A stretch of 64,000 nt of DNA from the IMG/VR virus record IMGVR_UViG_3300027782_003601, positions 62,001-126,000 of that record. One strand, 5' to 3'. The notes beneath the pieces were generated by a model, which was given only the letters and a program-made list of their open reading frames with translations, had not been told where the DNA came from and did no database searches. How positions within the stretch are numbered: position 1 is the stretch's first letter; every line of letters begins with the position of its first letter. The stretch comes from a virus. The position numbers and the translations under genes were made by a program. Positions 53,877-62,030 of this stretch are shown here, piece after piece.

Positions 53877-54512
53877 ATGATACGTTTAAAAGATTTACTT
53901 AAAGAATCAGAAGAGCTACAACAACTCCCAACTGAATTAAAAAGACACTTCTTAGAAATCATTTCAACTTATGGTCAACATAGAGAAGGAATGACTAGAA
54001 AATCTGATATCAGACAAGTTGCAGAAACTTTAGGTGGTATTGCAGATGCAGCACAAGAATATACTTTGAGAGAAGGTGGTGATTGGTTTGATAGAGTTAC
54101 TATTAAACGTAATATGAGTGAGTTAAAAAAATTACAATCTGCATTTGAAAAAGAATCACTAGAAGCAAAAGCACAGGAACAAAGATTGGAAGCTCTATAT
54201 GAAGATATGGGGAATGTGTTAGGAAGATATTTTGAGATAGCTAATGTTTCAGAAAAAGTTATGAAAGAAAGATTGGGTAGAACTTCAATTCAAGAAGCTA
54301 AAAAATACGATATAGGTTCTGGATGGATGGGAAATGGTTTAACTATTTGGAATAGAGCTGAAGAACAATATGGTGATTATAAAATAATTGCTCATATTGG
54401 TAAAGATGGTACTTTAAGTATAAGAGATAAAAAATTACCAAATGATATCAAGCAAATGTTCCAAACTTGGGCAGATACTATGAAAAAGGGTGATAGACCA
54501 GCAACATACTAA
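53877..54512 (+). CDS. Hypothetical helical head-region protein
   Basis: 211 residues. The N-terminus MIRLKDLLKESEELQQLPTE has an LK-rich amphipathic pattern like the neighbouring genes. A long helical region (QVAETLGGIADAAQEYTLRE, ELKKLQSAFEKESLEAKAQE) and a terminal beta hairpin-like segment (EQYGDYKIIAHIGKDGTLSI) follow. Not recognised. It is placed 4 nt after the previous gene, in the same operon as the protease. Confidence 0.6.
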   Translation: MIRLKDLLKESEELQQLPTELKRHFLEIISTYGQHREGMTRKSDIRQVAETLGGIADAAQEYTLREGGDWFDRVTIKRNMSELKKLQSAFEKESLEAKAQEQRLEALYEDMGNVLGRYFEIANVSEKVMKERLGRTSIQEAKKYDIGSGWMGNGLTIWNRAEEQYGDYKIIAHIGKDGTLSIRDKKLPNDIKQMFQTWADTMKKGDRPATY

Positions 54513-54516
54513 TTAA

Positions 54517-54888
54517 ATGGAAGAGTTAGCATCATTATTATTACAAAGTAGAACTCAAGCTCATTCTTTCCATTGGGGAGTTAAAGGTATAGGTTCACAT
54601 TCTGCACATTTAGCATTGGGTAATTACTACGATTCAATCGGTGAGTTGGTAGATGGATTAGTTGAAGCATATCAAGGTAAAGAAGGTTTGATTCAAATTT
54701 CAGGAATTGGAACATTAGATAAAAATAATGATATTAAAAATATTATTAATTACTTTGAAACTCTTTGTAATTTAATTGCAAAATTAAGAAAAAATCCTAA
54801 ATTGCAAGATTCTTGGATACAAAATGATATTGATACAATTGTATCTTTACTATATTCTACTAAATATAAATTGGTTAATCACCAATAA
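54517..54888 (+). CDS. DUF5856-type Dps/ferritin-like protein
   Basis: 123 residues with the pattern LLLQSRTQAHSFHWGVKGIG followed by SHSAHLALGNYYDSIGELVD, GLVEAYQGKEGLIQ that I associate with the phage DUF5856 family, a four-helix-type fold with His residues (H17, H19) arranged as in Dps ferroxidase or DNA-binding starvation proteins (AHxFHW). Whether iron is bound is not shown by the sequence. It is the last gene before the terminator at 54918, so it belongs to the head operon; a role in protecting DNA or scaffolding the head is inferred only. Confidence 0.7.
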   Translation: MEELASLLLQSRTQAHSFHWGVKGIGSHSAHLALGNYYDSIGELVDGLVEAYQGKEGLIQISGIGTLDKNNDIKNIINYFETLCNLIAKLRKNPKLQDSWIQNDIDTIVSLLYSTKYKLVNHQ

Positions 54889-54917
54889 AATTTAGTAATA
54901 TACAAAAAAATACTGAT

Positions 54918-54945
54918 AATTCCAAAGAAATTTGGAATTTTTCTT
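54918..54945 (+). terminator. Rho-independent terminator
   Basis: Perfect 9-bp stem AATTCCAAA / TTTGGAATT with a GAAA tetraloop, followed by TTTTCTTT, 30 nt after the DUF5856-type gene stop. Confidence 0.85.
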
Positions 54946-54960
54946 TAGTTTTCTAAAAAG

Positions 54961-55112
54961 TTATATACTTATTATTAAATATCCCATTCATTATGGGATT
55001 ACTTTTTATAGTTGATTAATGAATACCCTTCTTTATAAGGCGTGACCGAACAATCAACAGAATATCATTGGAGTTGTAATCAATAACTTCACAAGTAAAT
55101 CATAAAAAATAA
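54961..55112 (+). promoter_or_regulatory. Structured leader/promoter region before scaffold and capsid genes
   Basis: The 224-nt gap between the DUF5856-type gene and the scaffold gene holds the terminator, then a TATACTTATTA element (about 54964-54974), a 7-bp hairpin ATCCCAT/ATGGGAT (54981-54999, loop TCATT), and a second possible stem GTTGATT (55011-55017) / AATCAAC (55053-55059) enclosing CCTT/AAGG. Two tiny frames (8 codons each, TAATG-linked) lie within. It may stabilise or regulate the abundant scaffold-capsid mRNA; evidence is pattern only. Confidence 0.4.
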
Positions 55113-56444
55113 ATGGCAAACTCAAAATTGTTAAAAGAAGCAATCGCCGATGCTAAAGCCGTAAAGGAAACCGCATTAGCAAACGCAAAATTAGCTCTTG
55201 AAGAAGCATTCACTCCAAGATTACAATCTATCTTATCTCAAAAGATGAGAGCAGAAGCAGAAGAAATGGAAAATGATGACCAAGAAGAAGCTATGTATGA
55301 AGAATTGGATTCGTCAAACATTGGTTCAAAAGTAGGAACTGATGCGGCGGCAAATCCTGGAGCTCAACCAACATTAGATGCAGATACTGATTTATCAGTA
55401 GGTGTAGCTAAAGATAGTGGAAAACCAGAGCAAGCAGGAACTGACTACAGTAAAGTAGCAGACATCAACGAAGAAGATGATATGGGATATGGAGATGATG
55501 AAAAAGACCAAGAAATTGCTGAATTGAAAGCTAGATTAGCTGAATTAGAAGATGGCGGCGATGATTGGGCAGATGGTTTTTCTCCAGAAAACGAAGAAGA
55601 AGACCCTTTTGCATCAATGAAAGGGGATGATAATTCTTATGGAATGGAAGATGAGGAAGATGACCATATGGAACCAGATATGGATAATATGGGTGGTGAA
55701 AGTGATAATGATGAAGATAATATGGATTTAGAATCTATTATCAGAGAATTAGAAGCACAATTAGGTGATGATGGAGAAGATGATGAAGAAATGCCAAAAG
55801 AAGACCCTAATGCAGATAAAATTGCTGAATTAAAAAGACAATTGGCTGAATTAGAAGATGGTGGAGAAGATTGGTCAGATTCCGATGAACCAAAAACAGA
55901 ATCTAAAAAATTAAGAGAATCACGTAGAAGATTAAGAGAAGATTATACCGATGGAGCTGAAGTTGGTACTGATGAAGACGGTGAAAAAGTAATTGACTTA
56001 GAAGAAATTCTTCGTGAAATGGAAGATGATATGAAAGGTGGTTCGGAAGAAGATGATTCAGAAGAATTAAAATCAGATTTAGAAGAAGCATACAAGACTA
56101 TCAAATCATTACAATCAACTATTAATGAAGTTAATTTGTTAAATGCAAAATTATTATTCGCTAACAAATTGTTCAGAGCTCATAATATGACTAACGAACA
56201 AAAAGTTAAAGTAATTGAAACTTTGGATAGAACAAAATCAGTAAGAGAAGTTAAATTGGTTTACTCTACATTGGCAGAGAATTTCAAATACACTTCATCA
56301 AACAAAATTGTTAAGAAATCAATCGCAGAAGGAATTGCAAGTAAAGTAACTAAATCTACTAAGCCAGCAGCTCAAAAACAAGTAATTTCGGAATCTGTTG
56401 CAATTTCTAACAGATTTAAAAAATTAGCAGGTATTATTAAATAA
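55113..56444 (+). CDS. Prohead core scaffolding protein, gp22-like
   Basis: 443 residues. The N-terminus (LLKEAIADAKAVKETALANA, KLALEEAF) is a basic/Ala helix, the centre (65-310) is extremely acidic with long Asp/Glu runs (EEDEEDDHMEPDMDNMGG), and the C-terminus is a basic helix ending SVAISNRFKKLAGIIK, matching gp22-type ends. Two copies of an IAELKA/KRQLAELEDGG-type motif are seen. Position directly before the major capsid gene is as in T4 (22-23). It forms the assembly core that the prohead protease removes, and it probably also helps size the capsid. Confidence 0.85.
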   Translation: MANSKLLKEAIADAKAVKETALANAKLALEEAFTPRLQSILSQKMRAEAEEMENDDQEEAMYEELDSSNIGSKVGTDAAANPGAQPTLDADTDLSVGVAKDSGKPEQAGTDYSKVADINEEDDMGYGDDEKDQEIAELKARLAELEDGGDDWADGFSPENEEEDPFASMKGDDNSYGMEDEEDDHMEPDMDNMGGESDNDEDNMDLESIIRELEAQLGDDGEDDEEMPKEDPNADKIAELKRQLAELEDGGEDWSDSDEPKTESKKLRESRRRLREDYTDGAEVGTDEDGEKVIDLEEILREMEDDMKGGSEEDDSEELKSDLEEAYKTIKSLQSTINEVNLLNAKLLFANKLFRAHNMTNEQKVKVIETLDRTKSVREVKLVYSTLAENFKYTSSNKIVKKSIAEGIASKVTKSTKPAAQKQVISESVAISNRFKKLAGIIK

Positions 56445-56467
56445 CGAAAAAACAATTTAATTTAAAA

Positions 56468-58129
56468 ATGAACTTAAAAAAATTAATGACAGGTGCTAAC
56501 CCACAAAGCATTATGCTTGAGCAAACTAGAGGTTTGAAAGGCAAGTGGGAAAAAACAGGATTACTTGAAGGAGTAGGTTCTGAAACAACTAAGCATGGTA
56601 TGGCAGTGATGTTAGAGAACCAAGCTAAGCAATTATTGGACGAGGCAACTCGTACAGGTACTTCAGCAGGTTCTGAAGAATGGGCAGGTGTTGCTCTTCC
56701 ATTAGTAAGACGTATTTTCGGTTCTATCGCAGCAAAAGAATTTGTTTCGGTTCAACCAATGAACTTACCTTCAGGTCTTATTTTCTATATGGATTTCAAA
56801 TATGGTTCAACTGCAGGAAAAGATTCTAATAGACCAGCTTCTGGTTCTTCTTTATTTGGTGATGGTGGTACTTATGGTAAAGATTCTTTATCTCCAGCAG
56901 GTAACAAATTAGGTTCAACTCAAGCTACTACTGGTGGTTTGTATGGAGCAGGACGTTTTGGATACACAATCAATGATACTAAAGTTGCCGTTGCCGGTAA
57001 AACTATTGCAACTGCTTCATTGGCTGATATTTCTTTTGATTTAACTGATTCTACTATTTCTGGTGCATACGCAACAGGTCGTATTAAAAAAGTAACTGTA
57101 CCTTTTACTGATTTATCAGGTTCTAGAGGTTCTGCTGACCAAAACGCAGTTAGAGCATTTGATTTTATCAACTCTGGTTCTGGATTTACATTCTTACCAC
57201 AATATACTAAAGTTAATGGTGCTAACGTTGAATTCTTAGCTTATACTACTCTTAATACATCTACTGCATTTGGTGGAACTGTTGCAACTGTAGCAGGTGA
57301 GGTTGTTTATGTAGCTCAACCGGGTGCTGATAACAGAGGTGATTTTGAAGATAAAGGTTCTGATTTAGCTATTACAGAAATTGAATTAGAATTAAAATCT
57401 GAGCCAATTGTGGCTAAGACTCGTAAATTGAAAGCAATCTGGACTCCAGAATTAGCTCAAGATTTAAATGCATATCACTCAGTAGATGCTGAAGCTGAAT
57501 TAACTCAAATGTTATCTGAGTATATCTCATTAGAGATTGACTTAGAAATTTTAGAGATGTTGCAGCAAAACGCATTCACAACTGATTATTGGTCTGCAAA
57601 AGTTGGATACGATTTTAACTCAGCAACAAATACTTTCGCAATTGATTCTAACGCAGCTGCTGCAAGTGCTTACCAAAAGAGTAGTTGGTTCCAGACTTTG
57701 GGTATCAAATTACAAAAGGTATCTAATAAGATTCACCAATTAACAATGAGAGGTGGAGCAAATTTTGTCGTTTGTTCTCCTAACGTTGCAACTATTTTAG
57801 AATCAATGAATGGTTTCTCAGCAAATCCTGGTAAAGATGCTTTACAATTTGCAGCTGGTGTAACTAACATTGGTCAAATTTCTAATAGATACGATGTTTA
57901 TAAGAATCCTTATATGACAGAAAACGTTATCTTATTAGGTTTCAAAGGTTCTAACTTCTTTGAGACAGGTGCGGTTTACGCTCCATATGTTCCGTTGATT
58001 ATGACTCCATTAGTGTACGACCCAACTAACTTTACTCCACGTAGAGGTGTTATGACTCGTTACGCTAAGAAAATCGTAAGACCAGAATTTTACGGTAAAA
58101 TCATCGTTGATGGATTAGAGACTCTTTAA
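56468..58129 (+). CDS. Major capsid protein, gp23-like
   Basis: 553 residues (T4 gp23 is 521). The segments VALPLVRRIFGSIAAKEFVS and VQPMNLPSGLIFYMDFKYGS are the HK97-fold N-arm/E-loop signature of the gp23 family, and VAKTRKLKAIWTPELAQDLN followed by HSVDAEAELTQMLSEYISLE is the conserved spine helix region. The protease probably removes the first 59 residues: LLDE|A at Glu59/Ala60 fits the L-x-E rule and position of the T4 site (Glu65/Ala66). It is followed by a strong terminator, as expected for a highly expressed gene, and shares the upstream leader with scaffold. Confidence 0.95.
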   Translation: MNLKKLMTGANPQSIMLEQTRGLKGKWEKTGLLEGVGSETTKHGMAVMLENQAKQLLDEATRTGTSAGSEEWAGVALPLVRRIFGSIAAKEFVSVQPMNLPSGLIFYMDFKYGSTAGKDSNRPASGSSLFGDGGTYGKDSLSPAGNKLGSTQATTGGLYGAGRFGYTINDTKVAVAGKTIATASLADISFDLTDSTISGAYATGRIKKVTVPFTDLSGSRGSADQNAVRAFDFINSGSGFTFLPQYTKVNGANVEFLAYTTLNTSTAFGGTVATVAGEVVYVAQPGADNRGDFEDKGSDLAITEIELELKSEPIVAKTRKLKAIWTPELAQDLNAYHSVDAEAELTQMLSEYISLEIDLEILEMLQQNAFTTDYWSAKVGYDFNSATNTFAIDSNAAAASAYQKSSWFQTLGIKLQKVSNKIHQLTMRGGANFVVCSPNVATILESMNGFSANPGKDALQFAAGVTNIGQISNRYDVYKNPYMTENVILLGFKGSNFFETGAVYAPYVPLIMTPLVYDPTNFTPRRGVMTRYAKKIVRPEFYGKIIVDGLETL

Positions 58130-58153
58130 TCTCAATCAATTAAAGTAACCATT

Positions 58154-58187
58154 AAGGGAGGACAGAAATGTTCTCCCTTTTGTTTTA
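58154..58187 (+). terminator. Rho-independent terminator after the capsid gene
   Basis: An 11-bp stem AAGGGAG-G-ACA / TGT-T-CTCCCTT (one G-U pair) with a GAAA loop is followed by TTTGTTTTAT, 24 nt after the capsid stop codon. Confidence 0.9.
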
Positions 58188-58215
58188 TAGGATATATCAG
58201 TTCTTTTTTATTTCT

Positions 58216-58225
58216 TATATTTATA
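58216..58225 (+). promoter_or_regulatory. Putative late promoter TATATTTATA
   Basis: Perfect box 24 nt before the ATG at 58250, just downstream of the capsid terminator. Confidence 0.65.
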
Positions 58226-58249
58226 GGTGTAAAACTATAAATTTTCATT

Positions 58250-59446
58250 ATGTCTGTAAACACATACTGGTCAGGTTCAGTATCTGGCTCATTTATATCG
58301 GGTTCATCTACTCCTTTTGGAATTTACGATTCGGATACTGGATTTAGAAATGATGCACCTAAAACTGCAACATGGGTAGCAAAGCGTTTAGGATATCCAA
58401 TTGTTAATATTGAATTGAATAATGACCAAATATTTGCTTGCTTTGAAGAATCTGTTTCAGAATATTCAGCACAAGTAAATCAATTTAATCTTCGTAATAA
58501 CCTTGATATTTTAAGAGGTCAACCAAAGGGTAAAATTGCAAATTATTCTCAAACTCTTGTAGATGGTTCATATTTGCCAACATCAATTCGTATGGCACAA
58601 CAATATGGAACATTATCAGGTGTAGGAGGTTCAACTGCAATCAAAAAAGCATATATAACATTAACATCATCAGTTCAAGTATATGATTTGATGACTCAAG
58701 CAACAGATAATGAAAGTAGTCGTTCTTTTGGGTTAATATTTAGTGGTTCATCAACTGTTGATGTTACAAAGGTATTTCACGAAGCAATTCCCGCAATTAC
58801 TCGTTTCTTTGACCCATATTCGGTAGGTGCACAAGGTACGTTGAATTTAATGAGTGAGTTAGGTTTTGGTAATTATTCACCTGCTGCACAATTCTTAATG
58901 ATGCCTTTATATGAGGATGTATTGAGAATGCAACATATTGAATTTAATGACCATATTCGTAAATCAGCATTTACATTTAATATTGTAGATAATAAATTAG
59001 AAATATTTCCCGTTCCAACTATAAATTCACCATCAAGAATATACTTTGAGTATATGAGTAGAGATGAATTTGAACATGATTCTCAAACTATTCAATCAGA
59101 ATCACTTTCTGATTATTCAGATATTCCGTATGATTTTATTCAATATTCAAATATAAATGATGTTGGAGTACAATGGATTAGAAAGTATACATTAGCACTC
59201 TCTAAGGAGTTGTTAGGAGCAATAAGAGAGAAGTATTCATCTATTCCTATACCTGATGCAGAAATCTCTTTAGATGGGGCAGCATTGAGAGCAGAAGCAC
59301 AAGTTGAAAAAGATTATCTAATCACTCAATTAAGAGAAAATTTAGAAGAGATGAGTAGAAAAAATGTGATGGAAAATAAAACACATGAATCTAATCATCA
59401 TCAAGAAATGTTAAGAAAAGTTCCATTAAAATTATATGTAGGATAA
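58250..59446 (+). CDS. Neck/head completion structural protein, gp13-like candidate
   Basis: 398 residues. DTGFRNDAPKTATWVAKRLG and YPIVNIELNNDQIFACFEES, VSEYSAQVNQFNLRNNL form the conserved N-terminal block of a widespread marine T4-like structural protein. The C-terminal 100 residues hold QYSNINDVGVQWIRKYTLAL, SKELLGAIREKYSSIPIP, and a coiled coil (LITQLRENLEEMSRKN). Position after the capsid gene and before the gp14-like gene suggests the neck (gp13) or head-tail connector. The identification is by synteny and remembered pattern, not alignment. Confidence 0.6.
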   Translation: MSVNTYWSGSVSGSFISGSSTPFGIYDSDTGFRNDAPKTATWVAKRLGYPIVNIELNNDQIFACFEESVSEYSAQVNQFNLRNNLDILRGQPKGKIANYSQTLVDGSYLPTSIRMAQQYGTLSGVGGSTAIKKAYITLTSSVQVYDLMTQATDNESSRSFGLIFSGSSTVDVTKVFHEAIPAITRFFDPYSVGAQGTLNLMSELGFGNYSPAAQFLMMPLYEDVLRMQHIEFNDHIRKSAFTFNIVDNKLEIFPVPTINSPSRIYFEYMSRDEFEHDSQTIQSESLSDYSDIPYDFIQYSNINDVGVQWIRKYTLALSKELLGAIREKYSSIPIPDAEISLDGAALRAEAQVEKDYLITQLRENLEEMSRKNVMENKTHESNHHQEMLRKVPLKLYVG

Positions 59447-59447
59447 T

Positions 59448-59903
59448 ATGCCAAAGTTTTCATTAGGTAGAGATTTAGATTTTTTTCATAGTATTGCCAG
59501 AGAATTGGTAGATACTGTGATAGAAAATACATTTATATTATTTAAAGTAGATTTAAATGCTACAAAAGTAAATATTTACGGAGAAGCATTAGATAAAACT
59601 TGGCATCCAGGTGTTGAATTATATGGTTTAGTTGATAAAGAACCTGAAGGAGTTTTATATGAAGGATTTGGTCCAGATTTAGTACAAGCTATGACTTTTA
59701 AAGTTGATAAAGGATTGTGTGAAGAAAGAAACATATATCCCGAAATTGGTGATATTATACATTACGATGATTCCTATTATGAAATTGATAATACAAATGA
59801 AATTCAGTTTATAGCAGGTTCACCTGATAATAATTGGAGTATTGTAATTACGGCATTCCAAGTAAGCAAATCAACTCTAAATATAGAACAAAGAATAGAT
59901 TAA
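59448..59903 (+). CDS. Neck protein, gp14-like candidate
   Basis: 151 residues. Pattern: FSLGRDLDFFHSIARELVDT, GEALDKTWHPGVELYGLVDK, then DIIHYDDSYYEIDNTNEIQF, AGSPDNNWSIVI. The GDxIxxxDxxYEIxNxxE segment is typical of the T4 neck-protein family (gp14), which is a compact beta protein closing the head after packaging. Smaller than T4 gp14 (256 residues). The gene follows after 1 nt and is followed by a tail-type protein after 1 nt. Confidence 0.6.
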   Translation: MPKFSLGRDLDFFHSIARELVDTVIENTFILFKVDLNATKVNIYGEALDKTWHPGVELYGLVDKEPEGVLYEGFGPDLVQAMTFKVDKGLCEERNIYPEIGDIIHYDDSYYEIDNTNEIQFIAGSPDNNWSIVITAFQVSKSTLNIEQRID

Positions 59904-59904
59904 T

Positions 59905-61017
59905 ATGTCTACTAACCCATTAAGAAAATCCGATAGGATTCTACAATCAAAATCTACAAAAGAAGATATAAAACAAAGTATATCTCTTTTTGATATAGAT
60001 TATGCAATGATGTCTTATTTAGAAGATACGGCATTGCCTACATTAGATAATAATGGTGTTGGATTAAAAATACCTGTAATTTATGGTAATTCGGAAAGAT
60101 GGAATGGTGCAAGAAGACAGGGTGTATTTAGAGATGATAAAGGTAAAATTCAATTACCTTTAATGATGATTCGTAGAACATCAATTGCAAAGGATGACCA
60201 AATGCCAATGCTAAATAGACATGTTTCATATTCCGGTATTACAAAATATTCAAAAGATAATAAATACGATAGATTTACATTATTGGGTAAAAATGTACAA
60301 CCTAAATATGAAATTTATAAAATACAAATGCCAGAATATGTTGAATTAAACTATGATTGTATGGTTTGGACTTCATATACAGAACATTTAAATGCAGTAA
60401 TAGAGCAATTACAATATACAGGAACTTATTGGGGAGATAAAGATAAATTTAAATTTAGAACAACTATTAGTGATTTTAATGTTGTAAATGAAGTTGGTGA
60501 GGGAACGGAAAGAATTAATAGAGTTGAATTTAGTTTATCAGTAAAAGCGTATTTACTTCCAGAAAAATTTGATGGTCAAAATACAACTAAAAAATCATTT
60601 TCTACAAAAAGAATTGTTGTTGCAACTGAAACCGATGTAACTGCAAATGGTAGATTAGAAGGGATGTTAACTACCCCATCTCCATATTATGATAATAAAG
60701 ATTTAATTGATTTTTTATCTATAAATAATAGTAAAACACAAAACCCAATTTCAAATAATACTATTACATTCACATCAATAAAAGCAATAAAAACACCATC
60801 GCAATTGACATCGGTTGTAACTTCAGGAATGACATATGGTTCAGATGTATATGATATAAAATTATACATAAATGGTGTTAGAGTATTACAATCAACTAAA
60901 TTTACAGTTGTAATAAGTGCTACATCCATTGTGGTAACATTTTTGCCAGCAGGAATTGGATACAACGTAACATCTACAGATGAAATTGCAATAACAGGTA
61001 AATTTATAGATGTATAA
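59905..61017 (+). CDS. Tail/neck structural protein (unknown role)
   Basis: 370 residues. FDIDYAMMSYLEDTALPTLD, LKIPVIYGNSERWNGARRQG and VFRDDKGKIQLPLMMIRRTS are a characteristic N-terminal block I recall from structural proteins of uncultured marine T4-like phages. The central part is beta-rich (PEYVELNYDCMVWTSYTEHL, YWGDKDKFKFRTTISDFNVV), and the last 90 residues are an Ig-like domain (YGSDVYDIKLYINGVRV). No T4 homologue can be named; a tail completion (gp3/gp15) or neck protein role is possible from position. Ends TAATG into the next gene. Confidence 0.55.
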   Translation: MSTNPLRKSDRILQSKSTKEDIKQSISLFDIDYAMMSYLEDTALPTLDNNGVGLKIPVIYGNSERWNGARRQGVFRDDKGKIQLPLMMIRRTSIAKDDQMPMLNRHVSYSGITKYSKDNKYDRFTLLGKNVQPKYEIYKIQMPEYVELNYDCMVWTSYTEHLNAVIEQLQYTGTYWGDKDKFKFRTTISDFNVVNEVGEGTERINRVEFSLSVKAYLLPEKFDGQNTTKKSFSTKRIVVATETDVTANGRLEGMLTTPSPYYDNKDLIDFLSINNSKTQNPISNNTITFTSIKAIKTPSQLTSVVTSGMTYGSDVYDIKLYINGVRVLQSTKFTVVISATSIVVTFLPAGIGYNVTSTDEIAITGKFIDV

Positions 61018-61364
61018 TGAAACGAAATATTTTAGATATAACACAAACTATAAGTAGAAAACCTGGAAATGCAATATTAACACCTTATAATTTAAAGGAT
61101 TCTACTTATTGGATTTTTGAAGCAAAGGGTTGGAGATTTAAATCTATTTTAAGAGAAATAGAATTTAGAGAAACTCAAAATAGATTAAATATTCACATAA
61201 ATACTCAAAATATAAGTCCAAAAGATTATATTGCAGAAGATGGACCTACTGGATTATTAATAAAATTTATAAAAAATAATTTTGAAATGTATATTATTGA
61301 TGGGAACTCATTGGATGGTGGAGATTTTATAGAAATAAAAGGAGATATAGAAAAATATGCTTAA
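61017..61364 (+). CDS. Hypothetical small protein
   Basis: 115 residues, not recognised. It is beta-rich, with a basic N-terminus (MKRNILDITQTISRKPGNAI) and TGLLIKFIKNNFEMYIIDGN near the C-terminus. It overlaps the previous stop (TAATG) and the next start by 8 bp, so it is embedded in the tail operon. Confidence 0.55.
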   Translation: MKRNILDITQTISRKPGNAILTPYNLKDSTYWIFEAKGWRFKSILREIEFRETQNRLNIHINTQNISPKDYIAEDGPTGLLIKFIKNNFEMYIIDGNSLDGGDFIEIKGDIEKYA

Positions 61365-62028
61365 TAAATTTTCATCAAATGCTAGAAAATTAAATAGAAT
61401 CATTCCAAAAGTTAATTTTAACAATTTGAATGATTCTTTATATATTACTGCTAGTCTTTTAAATGTAGAATTACCATCATCATCTTCGTATCAATCTAAT
61501 ACACGACAAAACCCATTTGGTCCAACTGTTATTAATACAAATAATATTAATGATAGTTTGTATACAACTGCTAGTTTACAAAATATAGAATTGCCATCAT
61601 CATCTTCATACCAATCGCATACTCGTTCTAATTCAAATCCAATAAAAGTTATAAACAACAAACAAACTATAGAAGATTTTCATAATGAAATATTTGAACA
61701 TAGTGTTAGATATGTTGAAAGAAAAGTTGATGAATTTAATAATGATTTAAATACATTAACAATGTATAATGTATTTTTAGATTATGGTACGGAAGGTGCT
61801 AATTCGGATAATTTTGAAATATTTGTGTTTGGATTGCAAATACCGGGAGATTATACAATTGTGGAAATAAATAATAATGTTGTAATAAGTTTAAATGATG
61901 AGTATATAGATTTTGATAATGTTACACTTGATGATATTTATGTTATAGGTAAAATAGTAGAAATTGGTTTGAATTCTGAAGATTATTTTGGTTTAACAAC
62001 TGAAAATGATGAAAATATAATATTGTAA
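61357..62028 (+). CDS. Hypothetical protein with duplicated 29-residue segment
   Basis: 223 residues, not recognised. Two copies of NDSLY-x-TASL-x-N-x-ELPSSSSYQS occur near residues 24-48 and 65-91 (DNA about 61426-61500 and 61549-61620). After them comes an acidic beta-rich domain (VRYVERKVDEFNNDLNTLTM to the end) with hydrophobic ends. Possibly a fibre-attachment or adaptor protein, since the next gene is a fibre. Confidence 0.55.
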   Translation: MLNKFSSNARKLNRIIPKVNFNNLNDSLYITASLLNVELPSSSSYQSNTRQNPFGPTVINTNNINDSLYTTASLQNIELPSSSSYQSHTRSNSNPIKVINNKQTIEDFHNEIFEHSVRYVERKVDEFNNDLNTLTMYNVFLDYGTEGANSDNFEIFVFGLQIPGDYTIVEINNNVVISLNDEYIDFDNVTLDDIYVIGKIVEIGLNSEDYFGLTTENDENIIL

Positions 62029-62030
62029 AA

